Assembly (NCBI RefSeq): GCF_029407905.1
Contig: NC_073627.1
Coordinates: 48,415,001 to 48,479,000 of the forward strand
Length of the DNA: 64,000 bases
Reading direction: 5' to 3'
DNA from: Bubalus kerabau
Lineage: Eukaryota > Chordata > Mammalia > Artiodactyla > Bovidae
Position 1 is the stretch's first letter, and each line of letters opens with the position of its first letter. Below, in pieces: positions 1 to 10,014 of this stretch. The notes below the pieces were generated by a model. It made no database searches. It had not been told where the DNA came from and was given only the letters and a program-made list of their open reading frames with translations. Made by a program: the position numbers and the translations under genes.

Positions 1-379
1 TCAGGCTTGTCATTTAACTTTTCTCAGCCTCAATTTTTTTTCCCTACCAAAAAAACAGTTGCGAATAGAGACTGGATCCCAGGTAAAGGACAGGATTTGA
101 GATGTAGCATGCACTCAGAAAACTTCAGCAATTATTAACAGGTTTTGTAAACTACATAGTTTTGATCAAATGGAAGGAATTCTATTTTTGAAATATTCTG
201 GGTGTCTCTAGTAGCTTAGAGCAGGATCTGGGTGCCTGGCTTGTTCACAGCCTCATCCCCATACTCTTGGAATTCACAAATATCAATGTGGATTCCCCGC
301 CCCCCCCCCAAAATCCTTGGCTCTCAGATCTCTTGTCAGTAAGTTTTATCTCCACCTCATCTTAGTAATAATAAAAATA
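1..379. other. Unrecognised intronic sequence
   Basis: AT-rich, no recognisable repeat or conserved motif apart from the C-run. The short open frame at 317-499 runs into a MIR and is not coding. Confidence 0.5.
300..309 (+). repeat. Homopolymer C10
   Basis: Ten C residues in a row; prone to sequencing and replication length error. Confidence 0.9.
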
Positions 380-535
380 ACAGCAGCAACAAAATACAGA
401 CACTCTACATCTGGCCAGAAGCTCAAAGCTTTGCTTCTATTATTTCATTCATGCAGCACACCATCCTATGTAGTAAGTACCAGTATAATTATTATTTAAT
501 ACATGAGGAAACAGAGAAGTAATTTGCACAAGATC
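380..535 (-). repeat. MIR SINE
   Basis: Shows the MIR signature on the opposite strand (tacatgaggaaacagagaag followed by a cacaag.. block), well diverged. An ancient mammalian tRNA-derived SINE. Confidence 0.6.
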
Positions 536-539
536 TTTA

Positions 540-1505
540 CTAAGATTTGTTTTTTAAAGTCAGAGAACAATTCACTTCTGACACCAAGTGGGTGGGTTTT
601 CCCCTCATACCAAGCAATTCTGACCCTAACTACCCAGAGTTAGGGCACACCCCAAAGATTAAAGGTTCAGACCCATAAGACGGTCCCCAGTTCAGATGCC
701 AGTCTCCAAGACACCTGTACTTCATACCAGCTAACTATAAATCAGGGTTCCCATGACCCACTCCTCAGGTTTGATAATTTGCTAGAATGGCCTCCAGTAC
801 TCAGGTAAAGTTATCTTACTCTCACTGGTTTATTTTAGAGAACACAACTCCAGAACAGACAGACAGAAGAGAACCTTAGGACAGGGTATAGCATAAAGGG
901 AACTGAGCTTCCGCCCTTTCCCTGGGTATGCCGACCCCCGCAGCACCTCCACATGTTCACCAGCCCAGAAGTTCTCTGAACCCCTTCATTCAGAGGTTCT
1001 TACGGAGCGGTCCCATTACATAGGCGGGATTGATTAAATCATTGGCCACTGGTGATTAGCTCAATTTCCAACCTTCTAATCACATGACTGATGGAAACCA
1101 GACCCCATCCTGAAGCCATCCAGGCGGCCAGCAAGATTTACTTCTTTAGCATAAACTCAGGTCTGGTTGAAACGGCCTCATTAGGAATAACAAAAGATGC
1201 TCCTGGGACTTCTGTAGCAGTCCAGTGGTTAAGACTTCATCCTCTAATATAGAGGGTGAGGGTTGAATCCCTGGTCAAAGAGCTAAAATTACATGAGCCT
1301 CTAGGCCAAAAAACCAAAACATAAACCAGAAGCAATATTGTAACAAATTCAATAAAGGCTTTAAAACAATTTTTTAAAAATACTCCTCTCACCCACCCCC
1401 TCCAGATATTCCAAAGGTTTTCAATCTCTTGTACCAGGAACCAGCAAATGAAGACCAAATATGCCTTTCTTATAAATCAAAAAATCATAGCTATGCAAGC
1501 CTGGA
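540..1505 (+). mobile_element. Ancient ERVL/MaLR-type LTR, split by a CHR SINE
   Basis: Two flanks (about 540-1196 and 1388-1505) read as one LTR-like element once the SINE at 1205-1379 is removed. The right flank ends in the known pattern of a CCAGGAACCAG-type block, then GACCAAATAT and a TTCTTATAAATCA tail. I recognise the family only loosely (MLT2-like); the orientation is a guess. Confidence 0.45.
1205..1379 (+). repeat. CHR-type tRNA-Glu SINE
   Basis: Starts with GGGACTTCTGTAGCAGTCCA (degraded A/B box head) and ends with the family's caatattgtaac / aataaaggcttta tail. Imperfect duplication ATGCTCCT (1197-1204) / ATACTCCT (1380-1387) marks insertion into the surrounding LTR. Confidence 0.7.
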
Positions 1506-1732
1506 GCCCACACTTATCAGGCACTGAAATCCACAGTTGGCTAAAATATCTCATTCTATAATTACCTCTGGTGCCAGTACCCCTACATCCTCCCCACACT
1601 TCCCATAACACCCTGGTACTCCCAGGCAGGGCATTCTCCTAGCCAGGTTAGCCTTCCCAGCCTCTATAACTGGGGCTATCACTAACCCCACCCATTATAG
1701 TGGTATCATTTTTAAATAATTTTCTTTACTTA

Positions 1733-2057
1733 TTTATTTTTACTTTTTTTATTTTTGGCTGTACTGGGTCTTCATTGCTGTGTGGGCTTTTCTCTAGTTG
1801 CAGCAAGCAGGGAAGGCTTCCCAGTATGGTGGCCTCTCTTGTCGTGGGGCGCAGGCTCTAGGGCTCACAGGCTTCAGTAATGGCAGCACATGAGCTCAGT
1901 AGTTGCAGCTCCTGGGCTCTAGAGCACAGGCTGAATAGTTATGGTGCACTGGCTTAGTTGTTCCTTGGCATGTGGGATCTTCCCAGACTAGGGATCGAAC
2001 CCATGTCTCCTGCCTTGGCAGATAGATTCTTTACCACTGAGCCTCCAGGGAAGCCCT
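1733..2057 (-). repeat. CHR-type SINE, long form
   Basis: Reversed copy: T-rich tail at the left, ggctgtactgggtcttcatt, several ...gggctctagagcac... blocks, then the tRNA-like head ending ccagggaagccct at 2057. Confidence 0.8.
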
Positions 2058-3157
2058 AGAGTAACCTTTAACTCAAGCACCTCTTTGTCTCTCCTGCCCC
2101 CACCGGAAACCAGGCCAGGCCCAAACACATCCAAGATCTGCTTTCTGAGACTGGCACTAGTGGTCAGAATTTACGATGAATTGTCCTGGGAACTACTTGT
2201 CCAGAAGCCGCACAGACTCCCTTGGGGAGGCCAGATCATTTACCAGCCACTCCAAGCCCTAGTGACCACCACCCACACACATCCTCCTCTCTCTCTGGAT
2301 GAACTGAGCCTCTTCTGTCTCCAAGGATTTTCTGGCAGCAGCATCCTTATTCCTCACTCTTGAAACTATGTAGCAAGCTACATGCGCTGGCTTGCCTCTA
2401 TTATCGATTCCTCTCAAAGCCATCTGTCAGTGGCCCTCACCTCTGACCCCAAATATCTGTTCCAAAAGGAAATAAATCAAAGATGCTCAGAGCTGAAAGC
2501 AACTGTAGAGGTCATTACATCCAACTCTTTACGTGACATTGATCCACCTCTACGGCGTCGCCAGTAAGCGACTATGTGGCCTCAGCTGGAATGACACAGC
2601 ACAGGTGGTCCCCGGATGGCACCTTCCAAGCAGCTGATACCACCTCTGTGAACGACTTCCCAAACTTGGGCTCCAGCACTGCCCTCTGGCCTCTCGAAGA
2701 GAAAACCTCATCTCTTTTCCCTAGGAGGACCTTCTAAGTGCATGAAGATGGCAACCCCCCGGCCTTGGGTCACCTGCTTCCCTTTTCAGGCTAAACAGTT
2801 CTCAGTTCCTCCCTGCGCTCCTCATCACTCACGCTTTCTGTGACATATGAGCAGCGTCACCCCTGGTCAGCCGTACATTTCTCACTGCCTCCTACTTTAT
2901 GGATGAGCCCGAGCCACTGCCAACATCAAAGGCAGCCGCCTCCTCCCTGTGGCCTGAAGCCAGACTGAGGCTCATCCAGTGAAGGCTGGGAGGAGGGCAA
3001 GAAAGGGACGCTCTCAGAGACAGCCGAACTGGGAAAGGACGAGAAAGCGGGTGTTGGTAAAGGTGAGAGCTAGGGTGTGAGCAGCCTGAGCTGGGGGTGG
3101 TGGCAGGTGGGGACCAGGGGTATGCAGGAGCTGTGAGAATAGGAATAGCTCAGTCCT
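2058..3157. other. Unique intronic sequence
   Basis: No repeat family recognised with confidence. 2470-2530 has a faint resemblance to old mammalian interspersed repeats (gagctgaaagcaactgtaga). Open frames here are short and unremarkable. Confidence 0.5.
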
Positions 3158-3169
3158 TAGGGCACAGGC

Positions 3170-3372
3170 CTTCCCTGGTGGCTCAGAGGATAAAGCATCT
3201 GCCTGCAATGCAGGAGACCCGGGTTCGATCTCTGGGTTGGGAAGATCCCCTGGAGAAGGAAATGGCAACCCACTCCAGTATTCTTGCCTGGAGAATCCCA
3301 GGGACAGAGGAGCCTGGTGGGCTACAGTCCACGGGGTTGCAAAGAGTCGTACACGACTGAGTGACTTCACTT
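3170..3372 (+). repeat. Bov-tA SINE
   Basis: tRNA-Glu-like head (cttccctggtggctcagagg) joined to one BovA unit. Perfect 12-bp target duplication TAGGGCACAGGC at 3158-3169 and 3373-3384. Confidence 0.93.
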
Positions 3373-3723
3373 TAGGGCACAGGCAACTTTGGGAAGGGCT
3401 TTCCTTGGACAAAAAGTTCCAAAGAGGAATATACAGCTGAGGCTAGAATAACGAATCCCAATCAGAGAGATGCTCATTTGAGTTATGAAAAGTCTCCCTT
3501 GGAAATTGTTACAGACCCCAGAGGAGGACACATCTAGAGAGACTGAGGCTTATAAGACTTTTGAAATCGGTATTTCCTTCACTCCAAGCCAGATACAGGT
3601 TCACGTGCCTAAGTGATTCTCCATTTTGTCAAACAGATGGAGAAGCAAAAACGAATCAATACATAGGTTGGGTTCCCTAGCAGAGCCTGGGACAGGGTTC
3701 CTCATCCAGGTAATTTATTGAAG

Positions 3724-3934
3724 TGAAAGTGAAGTGAAGTCGCTCAGTCGTGTCCGACTTTGCAACCCCATGAACTGTAGCCTACCAGGCTCCTGGTCCA
3801 TGAATTTTCCAGGCAAGAGTACTGGGGCAGGTTGCCCTTTCCTTCTCCAGGGGATCTTCCCAACCCAGAGATCGAACTCGGGTCTCCAGCATTGCAGGCA
3901 GACGCTTTACCATCTGAGCCACCAGGGAAGACAC
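3724..3934 (-). repeat. Bov-tA SINE
   Basis: Reverse orientation, ending in the inverted head gccaccagggaag. Perfect 10-bp duplication TTTATTGAAG at 3714-3723 and 3935-3944. Confidence 0.93.
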
Positions 3935-3944
3935 TTTATTGAAG

Positions 3945-4649
3945 GGATGATGAACTCAGGAAAAGCCTAGAAGGGAGGGAGGCACGCAAGATAGGGAAGG
4001 AAGAAGACGTAAGCAAAGTGGTGTTTTGGGAAGACGCGAAGCTCAACCTGACCCCATGGAAAGCTCGGGAGTGTGAAAAACGGCACTCTAATTTCTGGGG
4101 TCTCGAGACGCCTGGCATTTTGAGCACCTGGGTCAGTCGGTTGCTGGCCCCTGGCTGCCCCCAGGCGGTGGGGAGGTGTATAACTTCTCAGCTATCTCCT
4201 AGACCGGCACTGCCAACTGTCTAAGGACCAAGGGCGTCCTTCTGATCTCAGGCCAGATAGGAGCCATAGGAGCTGCAGCCCCAGCAGCAGGAGAGAGGGT
4301 CTGGATGGAACTACAGCATCTTTCACAAACGCCCTTGCTAACTTGAACACGGACCCCTGCTCACAACTCTAGGACCAGCGTGATGGAGACTTTCAGGCAG
4401 ACTGACCAACTGCAACCACACACAGGGCTCGCCGACAGTTTTGACTGTTGGGCTTGGTGCCTCCCTGTTTCTGCTACACCCACACAGGGTATCAGGGTAT
4501 TTTTCCTTCCGTGGTACAGCTCTATCTACATAACACAAACAAATAAATAAATAAGCATATTTGGTTACTAAATAACATCCGTCCCTTGCCTCCAAACATA
4601 AAATTGTAGTTTCAACGAACAAATGTGAGATCAGAAAATAAACTTTGAT
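3945..4649. other. Unique intronic sequence
   Basis: Nothing recognised except a short AAAT run near 4538-4554. Confidence 0.5.
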
Positions 4650-4790
4650 TGTGTTCTACTACATTAGAGTTCTACAAATCGGCATGTCCTTGGGAATCAC
4701 CTAGTTTGGCCTGCTTATCTTACAAGTAAAGAAACTGAGGCCCAGAGAAGCTAATCACCTTGCCCAAGGTTGGGTCACTCCATCAACAGA
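4650..4790 (-). repeat. MIR SINE
   Basis: Carries aagaaactgaggcccagaga then ccttgcccaagg, the reverse of the MIR core. Confidence 0.75.
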
Positions 4791-5353
4791 AGTCAATAAA
4801 TGCAGGCAAATACATTCCTTCTGTGCTTCATGCTTTATTTCTCCTGAATACAAATTTCCGTGGCCAGTGAGGTAATCGATAGGGAATGGACCTGAGTCAT
4901 GAGAAAATAAGTGCTGGGAGATGGAGACATGCGTTCGCAACCAAAGGATGACCCTCTGCAGAATGTTCTTCTCAAATAAAGCCCATTCTGATAAATAGGC
5001 TCCTATCACAGGCTTCCAGTAACCACTAAGCCCCATCTGTATGGACTGGCTTGAAGTCCATTGCAGGGGAGAACTATGAGACATGGAATTTCAAATTTGC
5101 AGAGGTGATGAAGGCCATTAGTTTCGGGTTACAATAGATCATGGGTCAAACAGCCCTGCTGGTCAAGTTTGATATGGCAACCTTGCTCCATCAAACACAA
5201 ACACTCCGACAAAAAAAGACAGCACACAGCACACTTTCAGATATCTCTAGACCCAGGTGACATATTTTTGTTCTGCTGGAGAAAATGGGATTACTTGGTT
5301 CTTTGAAATATGAACTGCTCTATGGGAACAATGCCTCTGACAAGTTTGGTGCT
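4791..5353. other. Unique intronic sequence
   Basis: No recognisable repeat or gene. Confidence 0.5.
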
Positions 5354-5403
5354 AAAAGCTACCAATTCAAAAAAAAATTAAAAATAAAAAAGCTACCAAT
5401 TCA
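5354..5403 (+). mobile_element. A-rich micro-insertion flanked by a 16-bp direct repeat
   Basis: AAAAGCTACCAATTCA occurs at 5354-5369 and 5388-5403 with 18 A-rich bases between. This has the form of an L1-type insertion that kept only its tail: target duplication plus poly-A, no body. Confidence 0.6.
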
Positions 5404-5982
5404 GTTGTGGGGGACTTTTTACATGGCATCTCATTTCAGCTCTTACTCTAGAAATTGGTAGCAAACTAGGTTTCAGAAACTTTATAGAAAATTGTCTAGA
5501 GTTCATCTCATCATTAAGGGAAAGACTTGCTATAGAAAGGAAAAGGGAGACACTGGAGCAAGGGGGAAAGACTCCATTTCCAATTCAGTAAGCTCTCGGG
5601 TAGCCTTCTTCCATCAGCAATTCTGGAGGTCTAAGAGCTCCCAGGGACAAAAGTGGAAACACAGAGCAGCTAGGTACCAGCCCAGTGGCCTGATGAGGCC
5701 TTAGCCTCTCTTGGCAAGCAGATGGTTTGGGTTATTGTAACATTCACTTGTAGTTAGTATCCCAGCCCTTCATCACATCAGAGCGAAGTCAACACACCCC
5801 TGAAAGCTTTACTGCCAGAAAGACACGACCTAACACTGCAAACTAGAAGATCCCCACCAGAGGCTGGCACCATGGAAAACCACCCACTCAGCTGGGCAGA
5901 GGTTGCCTCTGCAAGAGCATGGTAAATATGCACAAGACTTCCAAGCAACTTCAGGAATAAGAGCTATCATTTACTCTGGATG
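5404..5982. other. Unique intronic sequence
   Basis: No recognised feature. Confidence 0.5.
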
Positions 5983-5995
5983 CAATGCAATGTAT

Positions 5996-6207
5996 ATGCG
6001 TGCATGCTAAGTCTCTTTAGTCGTGTGCGACCGTATGGACTGTAGCCCTCCAGGCTCTTCTGTCCATGGGATTCTCCAGGCAAGAATATTGGACTGGGTT
6101 GTCATACTCTCCTCCAGGGGATCTTCCCAACCCAGGGATCAAACCTGTCTCTTACATCTCCCGCATTGGCAGGCGGCTTCTTTACCACTAGCACCACCTG
6201 GGAAGCC
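5996..6207 (-). repeat. Bov-tA SINE
   Basis: Inverted BovA unit plus inverted tRNA head (cacctgggaagccc). Near-perfect 13-bp duplication CAATGCAATGTAT (5983-5995) / CAATGCAATGCAT (6208-6220). Confidence 0.92.
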
Positions 6208-6220
6208 CAATGCAATGCAT

Positions 6221-6515
6221 ACCATTTTGATATAGAGCCTAGAAATTTCCCAGGTTAGAGTAAGTCAGGGTCTATATACCATGCTGAGGCAAGCAGAGAT
6301 GACCAGGCAAGGAGAACCTCGTGGTCTTCACAGTCCATGGTCCTCATGGTCCTGAGGAGTTGGGTCTCATCCAGGAACGAGATTAAGCCTCAGTCAGAAG
6401 ATCCAATTGGGGTTCAATAAACACATCTCTGGTTCAGTCCAGCAAACATACAACACACAGGACCAAGATGGCTTCAGGTAAATGCACAGCTGGGCTGTCA
6501 ATCAAGGGCCATCAG
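6221..6515. other. Unique intronic sequence
   Basis: No recognised feature. Confidence 0.5.
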
Positions 6516-6527
6516 AAAAGAGTAACT

Positions 6528-6783
6528 TGGACTAACCGTGGTGGCTCAGTGGTGAAGAATCTGCCTGCCAATGCAGGAAACACAGATTCGAACTCTGACC
6601 CAGGAAGATTCCGCATATTCCAGAGCAACTAAGCCCGTGTGCTACAAGTACTGAAAACCACATGCCTAGAGCCACTCACCGCAACTAGAGAATAGCCCTG
6701 CTCGCTGCAACTACAGGAAAGCCCACGCTGCAACAAGAACCCAGTACAGCCAAAAATAATAAACAAATAAAATTACTTTTTAA
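6528..6783 (+). repeat. CHR-type SINE, long form
   Basis: tRNA-like head followed by the caactagagaatagccc / gccaaaaataataaac body and A-rich tail. Duplication AAAAGAGTAACT (6516-6527) / AAAAGAGCAACT (6784-6795). Confidence 0.88.
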
Positions 6784-6795
6784 AAAAGAGCAACT

Positions 6796-8004
6796 CCTGT
6801 TCAATTGTGAACCTAAAACCCAAGGAAGCTGAGTTAAGAGAAGCTGGTACCTCTTTCTCTCACAAATTATCCCTGGATGCTCCTGGCAGATAAGACAAAA
6901 TATATCCCACCAAAGAGGTATTGATCAGACCCATGGAGACCCATCTGTAGATTTTATTTTTACACTAAATGGACCTTTCAAGGAATTTCTAACCCTCTGG
7001 ATACTACCCAGGGGACCCAGGGAGAAGAAGGCAAGCAGACACGGGCTGAGTGTATACTGCATGCCAGACCAGGCATTAGATGTACAGACGTGTGAACCCA
7101 GGCATGACCAAATGGAGTTACTCCCCAGACACCAAAATAATACATGCAATTATATCTAAGATGCTATTATGGGCAAGGTTGTCTTCTTTATTCCTTCCCA
7201 CACTTCCCAAGTTTTCTCCAGTGAGCATGGATTGTTTCTATAATCAGAAAGTGTATTATTAAAATAATAACAATAAGGAGACAAGTCATCTCAATGCAGG
7301 GGGAATCCTGGGTACCTACACTGTAAAGGGAAGCCAAAAATGCAATTGTTCAGTTGATATCAGAGTCACCTTACATTTGAAAAGCTGCAAACCCACTTCA
7401 CACACTCTGATGACACATTGGAAGTGCTTTCGATGTGATAAGCAGTTCTAAGTCCTGAAAATATAAAATTAGGAAAAAAAAAATCATGTCTTACAGGAAG
7501 GAGAGACTGAAATGGACAATGTATAAAAATTATCAGTGGTTAAAGAATGCAAGTATTAAATTAAATCTTCTCCAAGGTCCCTTTCAGCCTAAACACTTCA
7601 TGATTCTAATGCAAGGGAAAGCATGCATAATGACTGTCCTATCGGAGTACGCCAAAGGCTGTCTAGAAGACGGGGAGGAAGAGATTAATTTAGATTATGA
7701 TATGGGGAAAGGGGTTGGCAGTGGTTTCCTAGAGAAGGCCACAGAGATATTAGGGCTGGGTTTTAAAGGATGCATAGGATTTAAATAAATAGACATAGAG
7801 AGAGGTGAGAGATGTAAAGAAGACAGGCCCATGAGCAAAGGATGTGGGATCAATTCAGGAAACTGCAAGGAACTAAAAAAAAAACAGCTTTCCTGGGTAT
7901 TTACTGTGGGCAGGCCCTGTTTTCAGCATGACAGATGCAGAGAAAGTGTTTGATGAGACAAGATTCCTGCTCTCAACAAGCCCCCGATCCAGAAGGCTAA
8001 GAAA
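6796..8004. other. Unique intronic sequence with possible old L2-like fragment
   Basis: Mostly unrecognised. About 7720-7790 (ggtttcctagagaaggccac) resembles a common ancient mammalian repeat, perhaps L2, but is too diverged to assign firmly. Confidence 0.4.
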
Positions 8005-8095
8005 TGGGCCATAAGCTCTCTGATGGCAAAGATCTGGTCTAGTACCATCCCTGATACATGGGAGGTGTTCTGTTTGATTAACAAAGGAATGGATG
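8005..8095 (+). repeat. L2 LINE 3'-end fragment
   Basis: The order of phrases (aagctctctgatggcaaaga, then ...accatccctgatacatgg..., then gattaacaaaggaatgg) follows the L2 3' end, heavily diverged. Confidence 0.4.
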
Positions 8096-8934
8096 TGCTA
8101 GGCACTCACAGGACACGCTGGATACAAGATGCCTGCCTGGTACCCAGGCCACTCGACTCCTATCAGGGGTAAGGTGGGCAGCACAAGCTTCCTGGGCTAA
8201 GGTTAGTGGCATGAGCTAGACATGGAAGCCAAGCTGGTGGGTAAGGAGGGGGTGTTCAGGTAGCAGAACTGATACGGACATACTGTGAAAAGCGAACGCT
8301 TGACACATTTTGAGAGTGAAGAACCCCACAAACACAGCCGTTGCCCATGATCTAAAGCTGTTAGTGAGTCACAGTGAGGAAGAGTGGGCAGGGCCCTGGC
8401 CTGGAGTCATGGGAGCCAGCATCCAACCAAGGCCCAGGCAACACTCCCATGGGATGCTAAACAAAGCAAGGGGCCTGCTCTTGTACCAAGCACCTGCCCC
8501 GCACTAGCTCTCGGCATCCTTGGCCTCCGTAGATCAGTACAACGACTCTGAGTGGCAGGCATTATTGTTTTTAATTAGAGTTGGAGAGAGTATAGTTAAG
8601 AAATTTGCCTTATACAAATTACAGATTATACAGGGAAGAGAGGGTATGGTTGGAATTCCAACTCAGATCTCTCCCCAAAGCCCCCATTCTTCACACACCT
8701 GCTCCTCCTGTGATAAGGAGTAATAAGATTAGCTATGGACCCACCGACCTGGGGCAAGAATTCCAAATATATGAGCTTGCTAAACCCTCCCCAAGCCATC
8801 TCTCTAAGGCCATGCGATGTGGATGACTAAGAGTTGTAGAATTGCCTCTAACAAGATCCCATTGTGGAGGGACCTTTCTTTCAGTACAAAAAGAAAGAAA
8901 TGCCTCTCCTAAGAAATGTCAGGTTTAAGGTACA
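8096..8934. other. Unique intronic sequence
   Basis: A weak MIR-like stretch may lie at 8510-8620; otherwise nothing recognised. Confidence 0.4.
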
Positions 8935-8935
8935 C

Positions 8936-8944
8936 GCACGCATG

Positions 8945-8974
<30 letters not shown>
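8936..8974 (+). repeat. (CA)n microsatellite
   Basis: Alternating CA with a few interruptions (cacgcacgcatg start, cactcacac end). Confidence 0.95.
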
Positions 8975-8977
<3 letters not shown>

Positions 8978-9713
8978 TGGGAATCAGGTTAAAAATGCAA
9001 ACTGGGGGGGCATTTGCATTCTTGAACTTGGAGGCGGATGAACCCCAATGTGATAAGCAGAAAAAAGACGTGAAACCGTCACGGGCTAGTTACAAGCAGT
9101 GGGATTGCCACCTGTCAGCAACAGTTAGCTGCTGAATCCAGCTGTGACCTCCACTCTAAGAAACCCCATCCCCGCGATGCTAGGCTTTCCCCCAGGGCTC
9201 CATACAGAGAAAGTAGCAACCTCCTCACTACCGTGACAGCATTACTCATCAACTGACTAGTCTGGTGGGCTGCAAACAGGGCAAGCAGCCTGGACAATAA
9301 AAACCTTCCTACTTCTCTTGATAATAACCCTGCCTTACATCTGCATCGTTGTCACAACACGCAAAAGGACTTTCATATATACCGTCCCACATGATTCGTT
9401 CTCCCCTGTGAGTTACAAAGTCACGGGTTACAATCAGATGTTCCATGAGCAAGTCAGTGCCGAGAAGGGTACAAAACACGACCTAGGGAATAAGCTTAAG
9501 AAATGATGGAGCTGGAATGCAAACTTAAGTCTTCCTACTTCTAATCTTAACTTCAACTCATCCAGTCATGACCAGACAAACACCCCCACGGCGAGCCCTC
9601 TCACCCTTTCCTTCCACACTAGGTCAGCTGGGCAGGCTCTGCCAAGTGGATACTGTTGAATCAAAATGCTCCTCTTCTTTCCCAGGAAGCAAAAGTATGT
9701 ACCCATCTGAAGT
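8975..9713. other. Unique intronic sequence
   Basis: Possible very degraded MIR at 9330-9490. No coding signal. Confidence 0.4.
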
Positions 9714-9724
9714 CAGATGGTCCT

Positions 9725-10003
9725 CCTGCAGCTGCTGCTGCTAAGTCGCTTCAGTCGTGTCTGACTCTGTGCGACCGCATAGATGGCAGCCCACCAGGCT
9801 CCCCCATCCCTGGGATTTTCCAGGCAAGAACACTGGAGTGGGTTGTCATTTCCTTCTCCAATGCATGAAAGTGAAAAGTGAAAGTGAAGTCTCTCAATCG
9901 TGTCTGACGCTTAGCGATCCCGTGGACTGCAGCCTACCAGACTCCTCTGTCCAAGTGATTTTCCAGGCCAGAGTACAGGAGTGGGGTGCCATTGCCTTCT
10001 CCA
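9725..10003 (-). repeat. Bov-A2 SINE (dimer)
   Basis: Inverted (AGC)n tail, then two BovA units. Perfect 11-bp duplication CAGATGGTCCT at 9714-9724 and 10004-10014. Confidence 0.94.
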
Positions 10004-10014
10004 CAGATGGTCCT

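Noticed and set aside
3170..3240. tRNA-like sequences with A and B boxes at many SINE heads
   Set aside because: These are tRNA-Glu-derived SINE heads (Bov-tA, CHR), not tRNA genes; they lack full cloverleaf pairing and sit within SINE bodies with target duplications.
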